The notes under the pieces were generated by a model. The model made no database searches and was not told the DNA's origin. It saw only the letters and a program-made list of their open reading frames with translations. 64,000 nucleotides of DNA from JAKVBH01 sp049800955. Lineage in GTDB: Bacteria > Pseudomonadota > Alphaproteobacteria > Rhodobacterales > Rhodobacteraceae. A program made the translations under genes and the position numbers. The stretch is from the NCBI RefSeq assembly GCF_049800955.1, contig NZ_JBNAGA010000001.1, positions 868,001 to 932,000 of the forward strand, written 5' to 3'. Positions 45,272-53,900 of the stretch are shown piece after piece. Numbering within the stretch: position 1 is the first letter of the stretch; each line of letters begins with the position of its first letter.

Positions 45272-45324
45272 CCCCCCACGCGCGTGCCGCGCGTTCCCCC
45301 CAAGGTATTTGCAGACAAAAGAAG
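45262..45324 (+). repeat. GC-rich palindromic intergenic repeat, family copy
   Basis: Begins with the perfect palindrome GGGGGGCTAGCCCCCC (45262-45277), then ACGCGCGTGCCGCGCGT, CCCCCC and a tail AAGGTATTTGCAGACAAAAG that runs into the murB Shine-Dalgarno. The GTATTT...AAAAGAAG tail resembles the elements at 14443 and 24122. The G-rich/C-rich front resembles 20104 and 55551. It partly overlaps the end of the DUF2484 gene. Confidence 0.6.
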
Positions 45325-45333
45325 GAGCGCGCC

Positions 45334-46269
45334 ATGGAGATGCCGCAGGTTCGAGGCCGTCTGACGCCGGGAAAACCATTGGCCGATCTGACATGGCTAC
45401 GTGTGGGTGGTCCGGCGGATTGGCTGTTTCAACCCGCTGATGAGGCGGACTTGGCGGAGTTTCTGCGCGCCTTGCCCCGCGAGGTATCGGTTTTTCCAAT
45501 GGGGGTTGGATCCAACCTGATCGTGCGTGATGGGGGATTGCGCGCGGTCGTGATCCGTTTGGGGCGGGGGTTCAACGCTATATCCGTGGACGGCACCCGT
45601 GTGGTGGCTGGCGCGGCCGCACTTGATGCGCATGTGGCGCGGCGCGCGGCGGACGCAGGGGTTGACCTCACCTTCCTGCGCACCATTCCTGGTGCGATCG
45701 GCGGTGCTGTTCGTATGAATGCGGGCTGTTACGGATCCTACGTTGCCGATCATTTCGTTGAGGCCCGGGCGGTCACGCGTGATGGGACGATGATTACGCT
45801 GAGCGCGGAGGACCTGCGCTTTCGGTATCGCCAGACTGATTTGCCGGAAGGATGTGTGATCACGCAGGTGGTGTTTCAAGCCGAGCCAGGCGATCCGGCC
45901 GAGCTGGCCCGCAAGATGGAGGCGCAACTTCGCAAGCGAGACGAGACCCAACCCACAAAGGAGCGCACGGCGGGCTCAACCTTTCGCAATCCCGCAGGCT
46001 TTTCCTCTACCGGACAGGCTGATGACAGCCATGAGCTGAAAGCGTGGAAGGTCATCGATGATGCGGGAATGCGCGGCGCGCGGCGCGGCGGGGCGCAGAT
46101 GAGCCCGAAGCACTCGAACTTCCTTGTGAACACAGGCGACGCCAGCGCTGCGGATCTGGAAGGTCTGGGCGAAGACGTGCGAAAAAAGGTTTTCCAAACC
46201 AGTGGAATAGAGCTACACTGGGAAGTGATCCGTTGTGGTGAGCCACTTGCAGGCACGCACGAGGATTAA
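45334..46269 (+). CDS. murB: UDP-N-acetylenolpyruvoylglucosamine reductase MurB
   Basis: FAD enzyme that reduces UDP-GlcNAc-enolpyruvate to UDP-MurNAc. The open frame extends upstream, but ATG 45334 (MEMPQVRGRLTPGKPLADLT) is preceded by GAAGGAGC and gives 311 residues. Key segments: WLRVGGPADWLFQPADEADL, FPMGVGSNLIVRDGGL (FAD), GIPGAIGG-type motif IPGAIGGAVRMNAGCYGSY, and the C-terminal GAQMSPKHSNFLVN. The 134-bp gap to ddl holds a small hairpin (TCCGGG 46289-46294 / CCCGGA 46299-46304). Confidence 0.96.
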   Translation: MEMPQVRGRLTPGKPLADLTWLRVGGPADWLFQPADEADLAEFLRALPREVSVFPMGVGSNLIVRDGGLRAVVIRLGRGFNAISVDGTRVVAGAAALDAHVARRAADAGVDLTFLRTIPGAIGGAVRMNAGCYGSYVADHFVEARAVTRDGTMITLSAEDLRFRYRQTDLPEGCVITQVVFQAEPGDPAELARKMEAQLRKRDETQPTKERTAGSTFRNPAGFSSTGQADDSHELKAWKVIDDAGMRGARRGGAQMSPKHSNFLVNTGDASAADLEGLGEDVRKKVFQTSGIELHWEVIRCGEPLAGTHED

Positions 46270-46403
46270 GCCATAAAATGGCGCTGCATCCGGGCCAACC
46301 CGGAGCATTTCAGGCAAGAGGGGCGAGCAGGCCCCGAACAACAAGACAGCGTGAGTGTCGCAGGTCTGCGGCACATCCGGCGCTTTGGTGAGGCGGTTTG
46401 GGT

Positions 46404-47318
46404 ATGTCGCGAAGGGCGGCTTCTAAGGTTGTAGTCCTGTTGGGTGGTCCCTCTGCGGAGCGCCCTGTATCGCTTGTCTCCGGGCGAGAATGCGCAGCCG
46501 CGCTGCGTGAAGAGGGCTTTGACGTCGTGGAGCTTGATGCCGGCCCGACGCTCGTGGAAGATTTGAAGGCTATTGCGCCAGACGTTGTTTTCAACGCTTT
46601 GCACGGACCCTTTGGCGAGGACGGCTGCGTTCAGGGTGTCCTGGAGTGGCTTGGTCTGCCCTATACGCATTCCGGCGTGCTGGCGTCTGCCCTGGCGATG
46701 GACAAGGAGCGCACCAAGGCGGCTTACCGCGCGGCGGGATTGCCTGTTGCGCCATCTGGGTTGTTTCCCGCAGATGAGGTGCGCCGCCGTCATGTCATGG
46801 CGCCGCCTTATGTTGTGAAGCCCTATAATGAGGGCTCTTCTGTTGGCGTCTACATCGTGCATGAGGTGGCCAATGGCCCGCCGCAATTGTCCAGTGATAT
46901 GCCCGACGAAGTTATGGTCGAGGCCTTTGTGCCGGGCCGTGAGCTGACGACGACTGTCATGGGAGATCGCGCCTTGTCGGTGACAGATATCCTGACGGAC
47001 GGCTGGTACGACTATGCCGCCAAGTATGAGGCAGGCGGGTCGCGCCATGTGGTGCCGGCTGAGGTGCCTCGGGAGATTTTTGACCTCTGTCTGGACTACG
47101 CGCTCAAAGCGCATGCGTGTCTGGGGTGTCGCGGTGTGACGCGCACGGATTTCCGCTGGGACGAGAGCAAGGGCGCCGAAGGCTTGATCCTGTTGGAGAC
47201 CAATACGCAGCCCGGCATGACGCCGACCTCGCTGACGCCAGAGCAGGCCGGACAAGTGGGTATGAGTTTTGCGCAGATGTGTCGCTGGATGGTGGAGGAT
47301 GCCTCATGCCAAAGATAA
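46404..47318 (+). CDS. ddl: D-alanine-D-alanine ligase Ddl
   Basis: ATP-grasp ligase making the D-Ala-D-Ala dipeptide of the peptidoglycan stem. Start ATG 46404 (MSRRAASKVVVLLGGPSAER). The TTG two codons earlier is less likely. 304 residues. FNALHGPFGEDGCVQGVLEW (about 66-85), PYNEGSSVGVYIV in the ATP-grasp core, FVPGRELTTTVMG, and the C-terminal LLETNTQPGMTPTSLTPEQA carry the conserved catalytic residues. Its TAA is inside the ftsQ N-terminal coding region. Confidence 0.96.
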   Translation: MSRRAASKVVVLLGGPSAERPVSLVSGRECAAALREEGFDVVELDAGPTLVEDLKAIAPDVVFNALHGPFGEDGCVQGVLEWLGLPYTHSGVLASALAMDKERTKAAYRAAGLPVAPSGLFPADEVRRRHVMAPPYVVKPYNEGSSVGVYIVHEVANGPPQLSSDMPDEVMVEAFVPGRELTTTVMGDRALSVTDILTDGWYDYAAKYEAGGSRHVVPAEVPREIFDLCLDYALKAHACLGCRGVTRTDFRWDESKGAEGLILLETNTQPGMTPTSLTPEQAGQVGMSFAQMCRWMVEDASCQR

Positions 47319-48265
47319 TGCGGACCGCCTATCATCCCGCCCATGGCGGGCCCGTGCCCAATGCGCCCTCTGATCAGCCGTCTTTCGCCTCCGCTCCAAA
47401 GCGCGCGGATCCCGCGCCATCGCGTTGGGCCTATCGGATGCAGCGCTTGATGCTGACGCCGCTCTTTCGGCTGGCGCTGCGCGTCGGTGTGCCGATGGCT
47501 GTGGCCTTCGCAGTGACGGGCGGGTACCTCGCCGACGAGACACGCCGCGATCATGTGGTGCAGGTCTTTGTCGATATGCGCGCGGCCATCGAAGAGCGGC
47601 CGGAATTCATGGTCAAGCTCATGAAGATCGACGGGGCCAGCGCCGAGGTTGCGCAGGACATCCATGAAATCCTGCCCGTGGATTTTCCGATTTCCTCCTT
47701 TGATCTCGATCTGGATCATATGCGTGAGACCATCGCAGGCTTGGACCCGGTTGAGCGTGTCTCACTGAGGATACAGCCGGGGGGCACCTTGCGTGTCCAG
47801 ATCACAGAACGGTTGCCGGCTGTGGTCTGGCGGTCGGGGCAGGGGATCGAAGTTCTCGATGCGCAGGGATTTCGCGTGGGCCCCCTTGTGCGGCGGACCG
47901 AGCGGCCCGATTTGCCGCTTATCGTAGGCGATGGCGCCGATGACGCTGTGGGGGAAGCCCTGCAGATCATCAATGCGGCGGGGCCGCTGCTGGGCAAGAT
48001 ACGCGGCCTGATGCGCATGGGGGAGCGGCGCTGGGATGTGGTGCTGGACGAGGACAAGCGGATCATGTTGCCCGTCGATGGGCCGGTCCGCGCGCTCGAA
48101 CGCGTCATTGCGATGGATGCGGCCATGGACCTGCTGGATCGCGATATCGCATCGGTGGACTTGCGGTTGCGGCATCGCCCGACGTTACGGATGAAGGAAA
48201 ACGCAGTCGAAGAACTGCGGAGGATCAAGGCAGTGGAATTTGGATTTGGGGCGGCTGAGCAATGA
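47306..48265 (+). CDS. ftsQ: Cell division protein FtsQ
   Basis: Bitopic divisome protein linking early and late division proteins. Start at ATG 47306, with GGAGG seven bases upstream. A second in-frame ATG at 47318 (overlapping the ddl stop) has poor spacing. 319 residues: a proline/alanine-rich cytoplasmic tail, a membrane helix (about 50-70, FRLALRVGVPMAVAFAVTGG), a POTRA domain in the next 75 residues, and a beta domain with RVSLRIQPGGTLRVQITERL and PAVVWRSGQGIEVLDAQG. Overlaps ddl by 13 bases and ftsA by four. Confidence 0.93.
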   Translation: MPKIMRTAYHPAHGGPVPNAPSDQPSFASAPKRADPAPSRWAYRMQRLMLTPLFRLALRVGVPMAVAFAVTGGYLADETRRDHVVQVFVDMRAAIEERPEFMVKLMKIDGASAEVAQDIHEILPVDFPISSFDLDLDHMRETIAGLDPVERVSLRIQPGGTLRVQITERLPAVVWRSGQGIEVLDAQGFRVGPLVRRTERPDLPLIVGDGADDAVGEALQIINAAGPLLGKIRGLMRMGERRWDVVLDEDKRIMLPVDGPVRALERVIAMDAAMDLLDRDIASVDLRLRHRPTLRMKENAVEELRRIKAVEFGFGAAEQ

Positions 48266-49593
48266 TTGAACTTTACCAATCTCAACGGGCGATGCGGCGG
48301 ATGCGCGAAGCGGCGATGCAACGCGGCGTCATCGCTATTCTGGATGTTGGAAGCTCCAAGATTGCCTGCCTTGTGCTGCGCTTTGACGGGACGGACAAGC
48401 TGGGCGACGATGGGATCGGTTCGCTGGCCGGGCAATCTGGCTTCCGGGTGATTGGCGCTGCGACGACACGGTCGCGCGGGGTCCGGTTTGGCGAAATCGC
48501 TGCCATGGGCGAGACGGAGCGCGCTGTGCGCACGGCGTTGCAGTCGGCGCAAAAGATGGCGGGCATCCGGGTTGATCATGTGATTGCGTGCTTCTCGGGC
48601 GCAGATCCGCGCTCTTACGGTTTGGCCGGTGAAGTCGATGTTGCGGGAGAGGTTGTCTCCGAGCAGGATGTCGCGCGCGTTCTGGCGGCTTGCGATGTGC
48701 CGGACTACGGGCAGGGCCGGGATGTGCTGCATGCGCAACCCGTGAACTTCGCGCTGGATCACCGCACCGGGCTCAACGACCCGCGCGGGCAGATGGGGAA
48801 TGCGCTCTCCACGGATATGCATATGCTGACCGTGAATGCGCAGGTTATTCAAAATCTCGCCTATGCTGTGAAGCGCTGTGATCTCGAATTGGCGGGATTG
48901 GCCTCGTCGTCTTATGTCTCGGGTATTTCCGCGCTGGTGGAAGATGAACAGGAGCTGGGCGCGGCCTGCATCGATATGGGCGGCGGCACCACGGGTCTGT
49001 CGATCTTCATGAAGAAACACATGATCTATGCCGATACCGTTCGCATGGGCGGCGATCACGTGACGTCGGACATCTCGCTGGGTCTGCAGGTGCCGATGTC
49101 GACGGCAGAGCGGATCAAGACCGTGCATGGCGGACTGGTCGCCACGGGTATGGATGACCGCGAGATGATCGAGATCGGCGGCGACACCGGCGATTGGGAA
49201 CATGACCGTCGGACCGCGAGCCGGGCAGAGGTCATTGGCATTATGCGCCCGCGGGTTGAGGAAATCCTTGAAGAAGTCCGCCTCCGGCTTGATGCGGCAG
49301 GTTTTGATCACTTGCCGAGCCAGCAGATCGTGCTGACAGGGGGCGCAAGCCAGATCCCCGGCTTGGATGCCATGGCGGCGCGCATTCTGGGGCACCAGGT
49401 GCGCCTCGGCCGTCCGCTGCGCGTCCACGGCCTGCCACAGGCTGTCACGGGACCGGGCTTTGCGGCGACGGTGGGGCTCTGTCTTTTCGCGGCCCATCCA
49501 CAGGACGAATGGTGGGATTTCGAAATCCCCGTGGATCGCTATCCGGCACGCTCCTTCAAACGGGCGGTGCAATGGTTCCGGGACAATTGGTGA
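48262..49593 (+). CDS. ftsA: Cell division protein FtsA
   Basis: Actin-like protein that tethers FtsZ to the membrane. 443 residues. The actin-fold ATP motifs are visible: VIAILDVGSSKIACLV (phosphate 1), AACIDMGGGTTGLSIF (phosphate 2) and VLTGGASQIPGLDAMAARIL (adenosine). The C-terminal segment RSFKRAVQWFRDNW is an amphipathic membrane-binding helix. The start overlaps ftsQ by four bases. The following gap of 379 bp separates it from ftsZ, which therefore has its own promoter region. Confidence 0.96.
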   Translation: MIELYQSQRAMRRMREAAMQRGVIAILDVGSSKIACLVLRFDGTDKLGDDGIGSLAGQSGFRVIGAATTRSRGVRFGEIAAMGETERAVRTALQSAQKMAGIRVDHVIACFSGADPRSYGLAGEVDVAGEVVSEQDVARVLAACDVPDYGQGRDVLHAQPVNFALDHRTGLNDPRGQMGNALSTDMHMLTVNAQVIQNLAYAVKRCDLELAGLASSSYVSGISALVEDEQELGAACIDMGGGTTGLSIFMKKHMIYADTVRMGGDHVTSDISLGLQVPMSTAERIKTVHGGLVATGMDDREMIEIGGDTGDWEHDRRTASRAEVIGIMRPRVEEILEEVRLRLDAAGFDHLPSQQIVLTGGASQIPGLDAMAARILGHQVRLGRPLRVHGLPQAVTGPGFAATVGLCLFAAHPQDEWWDFEIPVDRYPARSFKRAVQWFRDNW

Positions 49594-49972
49594 GAGCAAT
49601 ACAGGTTGTGGTTGGCGGAAAGTGCACCACAGCATCGTGACAACATTAAGAGAATCTGTTAAGCAATTGTGATAACCGGCGAAAGATCGGTTGAAGAGGC
49701 AAAACGGCACGAGCAGGTGCCCAAAAACGAGAGATTCGCGTGGTAGAGCCCTGATTCTACCGGCAGGTTTGGTGTGCTTAGTGCCCAGCATCCCAAAATC
49801 TATGATCGACCCGCGAAATACCGCCGATTCCGCCTAAAATTGGCCTATATTTTGTGGATAAATCGAGAATTTGACGTGACGCAGTCCTTCGCCTCCGCCA
49901 TAATGTCACGCAATACGCGGTAAAACGCGCCCCGGGTGGAGCGGGGTCAACAGGCAGACAAGGCGGATAGAC
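49594..49972 (+). promoter_or_regulatory. ftsA-ftsZ intergenic region: DnaA box, four GANTC sites, dyads
   Basis: The only long non-coding stretch in the window. Contains a perfect DnaA box TGTGGATAA at 49853-49861 (complement of TTATCCACA), 112 bp before the ftsZ ATG, and four GANTC sites (49652, 49733, 49753, 49826) where about 1.3 are expected. A 6-bp hairpin GGTAGA (49742-49747) / TCTACC (49756-49761) encloses one of them. A CCCCG/CGGGG stem lies about 20-30 bases before the ATG. In Caulobacter both DnaA and CcrM methylation are known to promote ftsZ transcription. Their action here is inferred. Confidence 0.75.
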
Positions 49973-51649
49973 ATGACATTGAACCTCTCGGTGCCCGGAC
50001 AGGACGATTTGAAACCGAAGATCACGGTATTTGGTGTAGGCGGTGCAGGTGGTAACGCGGTCAACAACATGATTGAGAAAGCGCTGGAAGGCGTGGACTT
50101 TGTTGTCGCGAACACAGATGCTCAGGCGCTCCAGCAGTCGTTGTCTTCCAGCCGTGTGCAGCTGGGTGTGAAAGTGACCGAGGGGCTTGGCGCTGGCGCG
50201 AAAGCAACCATCGGCGCAGCGGCAGCAGAGGAGAGCATCGAGCAGATCGTCGATCACCTCGCCGGTGCGCACATGTGCTTCATCACGGCAGGCATGGGAG
50301 GCGGGACCGGCACCGGTGCGGCGCCCATCATTGCGCAGGCGGCCCGGGAACTTGGCGTTCTGACCGTCGGCGTTGTGACGAAGCCATTCCAGTTCGAGGG
50401 TGGCAAGCGCATGCGTCAGGCCGAGGACGGTGTTGAGGCGCTGCAAAAGGTCGTTGATACGCTGATCATCATCCCCAATCAGAACCTCTTCCGCCTCGCC
50501 AACGAGAAAACAACCTTCACAGAAGCCTTCTCCATGGCTGATGACGTTCTGTATCAGGGCGTCAAAGGCGTGACGGACCTGATGGTGCGTCCCGGTCTCA
50601 TCAACCTCGATTTTGCCGATGTGCGCGCCGTGATGGACGAGATGGGCAAGGCGATGATGGGCACAGGCGAGGCCGAAGGCGAAGATCGCGCGGTGCAGGC
50701 AGCCGAGAAGGCGATTGCCAACCCGCTTCTCGACGAGATCAGCCTCAAAGGCGCAAAAGGCGTCTTGATCAACATCACGGGCGGCCACGATCTGACGCTC
50801 TTCGAGCTGGACGAAGCCGCCAATCGCATCCGCGAAGAAGTGGATCCGGATGCCAATATCATCGTGGGCTCGACTCTGGACGACGTCATGGCCGGCGGCA
50901 TGCGGGTCAGCGTTGTGGCGACAGGCATCGATGCGTCCGAGAAAGCGAAAGACATTCCCGTGCCGCGCCGGTCCATGGCGCAGCCCTTGCCCGCAGCAGA
51001 GGTGGCCCCGGCGAATGAAGAGTTTGCCCCCGCACCCGCGGCGCGCCCCGAACCTGCCGTGGCAATCACATCGGTGGCCGCATCGGCTCAAACAGCTGCA
51101 TCGCAGCCCGCGCCGTCCATGGCAGAAGCCGCTGAAGAGCCTTCGCTTTTTGACCGCGACGACATGGATGGCCGCCAAGTTGCACAGCAAGCAGACAACA
51201 TCTTTGATGACCGCACGGCCGCGGCTGACGATGGTCTTCCGCCCCCGGCCTATCAGCCGCAGGTTCCAGCCTTTGATCCCATGACATCCGTGGACGATCC
51301 GGCTGACGCCTTCGTGGCCCCGCGCGCACCAGCGCCCGGCACGCCGACGCCTGAAGCGATGGCGCGTCTGCAAGCAGCAGCACAGCATGCGCGGACCCAT
51401 GAGGGCCATCCCGCGCCGCAAGCTCAGCCTGCCGCGCCGCAAGCTCATGATGCCGAGAAATCCCGCTTTGGGTTGAACTCGCTCATCAACCGCATGACAG
51501 GTCACGGCTCCGCGAGCCAGGAGCCCCCCGTGGCGCGTCAACAGCCCAGCATGCAGGCGCCCGCGGCGCACCCGGCCCCCGAGGCGCAGGCTGATCCAGA
51601 TCAGGAACGGATCGAAATTCCGGCATTCCTGCGGCGTCAAGCCAACTAA
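49973..51649 (+). CDS. ftsZ: Cell division protein FtsZ
   Basis: Tubulin-like GTPase forming the division ring. 558 residues. GTP-binding GVGGAGGNAVNNMIE at the N-terminus, tubulin signature GMGGGTGTGAAPIIA near 105, and the synergy-loop region NLDFADVRAVMDEMG near 207. After the globular part (about 320 residues) comes a long Ala/Pro/Gln-rich linker of some 215 residues and a conserved C-terminal peptide (IEIPAFLRRQAN) that binds FtsA. Long linkers of this kind are usual in alphaproteobacteria. Confidence 0.97.
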   Translation: MTLNLSVPGQDDLKPKITVFGVGGAGGNAVNNMIEKALEGVDFVVANTDAQALQQSLSSSRVQLGVKVTEGLGAGAKATIGAAAAEESIEQIVDHLAGAHMCFITAGMGGGTGTGAAPIIAQAARELGVLTVGVVTKPFQFEGGKRMRQAEDGVEALQKVVDTLIIIPNQNLFRLANEKTTFTEAFSMADDVLYQGVKGVTDLMVRPGLINLDFADVRAVMDEMGKAMMGTGEAEGEDRAVQAAEKAIANPLLDEISLKGAKGVLINITGGHDLTLFELDEAANRIREEVDPDANIIVGSTLDDVMAGGMRVSVVATGIDASEKAKDIPVPRRSMAQPLPAAEVAPANEEFAPAPAARPEPAVAITSVAASAQTAASQPAPSMAEAAEEPSLFDRDDMDGRQVAQQADNIFDDRTAAADDGLPPPAYQPQVPAFDPMTSVDDPADAFVAPRAPAPGTPTPEAMARLQAAAQHARTHEGHPAPQAQPAAPQAHDAEKSRFGLNSLINRMTGHGSASQEPPVARQQPSMQAPAAHPAPEAQADPDQERIEIPAFLRRQAN

Positions 51650-51670
51650 AAGCATCACGAAACATGCGAA

Positions 51671-51697
51671 ACGGGCCCCATTTCGGGGCCCGTTTTT
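51671..51697 (+). terminator. Rho-independent terminator after ftsZ
   Basis: Perfect 9-bp stem ACGGGCCCC (51671-51679) / GGGGCCCGT (51685-51693), five-base loop, T-run 51693-51697. It separates ftsZ from lpxC transcription. Confidence 0.92.
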
Positions 51698-51757
51698 CTT
51701 TTGAAAACAATTGGTTGCGGACGTGAGGCGGGCTTTCGCTCAAGGGGGCTTCATCTT

Positions 51758-51774
51758 GTTACACTCAGGTTACA
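51758..51774 (+). promoter_or_regulatory. Direct repeat GTTACA-N5-GTTACA upstream of lpxC
   Basis: Two exact GTTACA hexamers, at 51758-51763 and 51769-51774, are 11 bp apart, the usual spacing for OmpR/PhoB-family response regulators. The second overlaps a TACAAT hexamer (51771-51776) that could be a -10. It lies 117 bp before the lpxC start. Which regulator binds cannot be told. Confidence 0.5.
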
Positions 51775-51822
51775 ATACGTGATTTGAGCATCGCGCGAGG
51801 GCTGGGCTAGGCAGAGATTAAT

Positions 51823-51852
51823 GGCGGTAAACCGTCCGGAGGGATGATCCGG
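51823..51852 (+). other. Potential hairpins in the lpxC leader
   Basis: Two alternative, mutually overlapping stems precede the lpxC gene: GGCGG (51823-51827) with a TAAA loop and CCGTC (51832-51836), and CCGGA (51836-51840) with a 7-base loop and TCCGG (51848-51852). The stems share base 51836, so they compete. They do not match a riboswitch class that I know, and this may simply be leader structure. Confidence 0.4.
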
Positions 51853-51890
51853 GTGAAAGCCGCAGATGATGAGCCACTCTTGAGGTCACC

Positions 51891-52814
51891 GTGCAGACGA
51901 CATTAAAATCCGCAATTCGCTTTTCCGGCGTTGGCCTGCATTCTGGCCAGCCGGTTACGATGCGTGTCTGCCCGGCATCGGCAGATTATGGCATCTGGTT
52001 CCGCCGCACTGATGTGATGGTGGGCGACGCGCTTGTCCCAGCCCGCTGGGATCAGGTCGAGCTGTCGCCGCTGTGTACCAAGCTCGTCAATGCCGCAGGC
52101 GTGAGCATCTCGACCGTTGAGCATCTGATGGCCGCTCTTGCAGGCTGCGGCATCCATAACGCATTGATCGAGATTGATGGCCCTGAAGTTCCGATCCTTG
52201 ATGGGTCGTCGGCGCAATTTGTCGACGCTTTCCTTAGCCGGGGCCTGCAAGGGCAGGGCGTCCCGGTACGCGCGATCCGCGTGATGAAATCCGTCACCGT
52301 CGAAACACCGGAAGGCTGGGCTCGTCTGGCGCCGGGCTCGCATCTCTCGATGGAATTCGAAATTGACTTCGACGAGGCTGCGATTGGCAAACAGCGCCGT
52401 CGCATGAGCCTCGCCAATGGCGCGTTCGTGCGTGAGCTCTGTGATAGCCGGACCTTCTGTCGCCGGATTGACGTGGATACGATGCGCGCCAATGGCCTGG
52501 CTCTGGGCGGTGTGCCGGGGGTGAATGCGGTGGTGTTTGATGGCGCGGAGGTGCAATCCGGGCAAGGTCTGCGTCACGCCGATGAGCCCGTGCGCCACAA
52601 GATGCTTGATGCGGTTGGCGATCTGGCCTTGGCCGGTGCCCCGATACTGGGCACCTACACGGGCGTGCGTTCGGGTCATGCCATGACAAACCGCCTGCTG
52701 CGCGCCCTTTTTGAGACGCCGGGCGCCATTGCCTGGGTCGAATGTGATCCCTCTCTGACGGCCATGCTGCCGGGCGTTGGCGTGCGCCGTGATGAGGTTC
52801 CCGCTGTCGCTTGA
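51891..52814 (+). CDS. lpxC: UDP-3-O-acyl-GlcNAc deacetylase LpxC
   Basis: Zinc deacetylase for the committed step of lipid A synthesis. 307 residues from a GTG start at 51891 (GTG-CAG-ACG), preceded by GAGGT. The zinc-ligand histidines are in STVEHLMAALAGCGIHNALI (His near residue 78) and in VRHKMLDAVGDLALAG (His and Asp near 239-243). The hydrophobic-tunnel region and YTGVRSGHAMTNRLL at the C-terminus are present. bamD follows on the same strand. Confidence 0.96.
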   Translation: MQTTLKSAIRFSGVGLHSGQPVTMRVCPASADYGIWFRRTDVMVGDALVPARWDQVELSPLCTKLVNAAGVSISTVEHLMAALAGCGIHNALIEIDGPEVPILDGSSAQFVDAFLSRGLQGQGVPVRAIRVMKSVTVETPEGWARLAPGSHLSMEFEIDFDEAAIGKQRRRMSLANGAFVRELCDSRTFCRRIDVDTMRANGLALGGVPGVNAVVFDGAEVQSGQGLRHADEPVRHKMLDAVGDLALAGAPILGTYTGVRSGHAMTNRLLRALFETPGAIAWVECDPSLTAMLPGVGVRRDEVPAVA

Positions 52815-52985
52815 GTGTGACAGTTCGGGCGCGTCCGGACGCTTGTCGGGCGCGGGCGTCCAAGCTATTCCCATCCTAATCTCGCTGGTGTATGTCTTGA
52901 CGCATCTGCGCATGCCTTTCGGGTGCAGCGCAGACAAGTCGGGCAAACCGGCATTGAGAGCGAGACGTGAGGTCGGACAGGTTTG

Positions 52986-53873
52986 ATGCGCAAGACAGGC
53001 AGAACATCACCAGACAGAGCGGCTAGGCTGCGCCTCGGCGGAGCCATGGTGCTTGTCGTGGCCGGGTTGGCCGCATGCGGCGATTCCTTCGTGAACACGC
53101 GTGGCAATATCGGTTTTGCCAATACGCCCATCGAGTCTTTCACGGCAGAGCAAATCTTCGGTCGCGGCGAGTATGAACTTGCGCGCAACAAGGCTGGCGA
53201 GGCGGCGGGCTTCTTTCAGGAAGTCGAGCGGCTCTACCCCTATTCTGATTGGGCCAAACGCGCTGTGATCATGCAGGCCTTCGCGTTCCACAAGGACAGG
53301 GACTATGAAAACTCGCGGGCAGCAGCGCAGCGGTATATCGACTTTTATCCTGCCGATGAAGACGCGGCTTATGCGCAGTACCTGCTGGCCTTGTCCTATT
53401 ACGACCAAATCGAAGACGTGGGTCGGGATCAGGGTCTGACCTTTCAGGCGCTGCAAGCGCTACGGACAGTCATCGAGCGCTATCCCGATAGTGAATACGC
53501 CCGGTCGTCGATCCTCAAGTTTGACCTCGCCTTCGATCACCTCGCCTCCAAGGAGATGGAGATTGGGCGGTTCTACCTGAAGCGCGAACGCTACACAGCC
53601 GCGATCAACCGCTTCCGCGTCGTCGTTGAGGATTTCCAGACAACGACCCACACGGCCGAAGCTTTGCACCGTCTGGTCGAAGCCTATCTCTCGCTTGGCC
53701 TGACCGATGAGGCACAGACCGCGGGGGCGATTTTGGGCTTCAACTATCAATCCAGCGATTGGTATGAGGACAGCTTCGCCCTTCTGACGGGCCAAGGTCT
53801 TGAGCTCAAGGTCCGCGGCAACAGCTGGCTGTCGGCCGTCTACCGTCAGATGGTCAGAGGCGAGTGGCTGTAG
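52986..53873 (+). CDS. bamD: Outer-membrane assembly lipoprotein BamD (ComL)
   Basis: Essential component of the BAM complex that inserts outer-membrane beta-barrels. Start ATG 52986, 295 residues. Signal and lipobox AMVLVVAGLAACGDS (lipid-anchored Cys near 31). Then TPR-like helical pairs: FGRGEYELARNKAGEAAGFF, YPYSDWAKRAVIMQAFAFHK, RYIDFYPADEDAAYAQYLLA. The gene order lpxC-bamD-recN is the usual alphaproteobacterial arrangement. Confidence 0.95.
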   Translation: MRKTGRTSPDRAARLRLGGAMVLVVAGLAACGDSFVNTRGNIGFANTPIESFTAEQIFGRGEYELARNKAGEAAGFFQEVERLYPYSDWAKRAVIMQAFAFHKDRDYENSRAAAQRYIDFYPADEDAAYAQYLLALSYYDQIEDVGRDQGLTFQALQALRTVIERYPDSEYARSSILKFDLAFDHLASKEMEIGRFYLKRERYTAAINRFRVVVEDFQTTTHTAEALHRLVEAYLSLGLTDEAQTAGAILGFNYQSSDWYEDSFALLTGQGLELKVRGNSWLSAVYRQMVRGEWL

Positions 53874-53900
53874 AGGGCGGGCCCTCCGTCGGAGACGAGC

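Noticed and set aside
49643..49664. Possible CtrA site upstream of ftsZ (two TTAA)
   Set aside because: Spacing is nine bases, not the seven of the CtrA consensus.
47716..49791. Minus-strand open frame of 691 codons opposite ftsQ and ftsA
   Set aside because: The plus strand encodes intact ftsQ/ftsA with clear motifs. The antisense frame is open because of GC-rich codon bias and matches no family.
49778..51658. Minus-strand open frame of 626 codons opposite ftsZ
   Set aside because: Shadow of ftsZ. Its cysteine- and arginine-rich translation has no recognisable domain.
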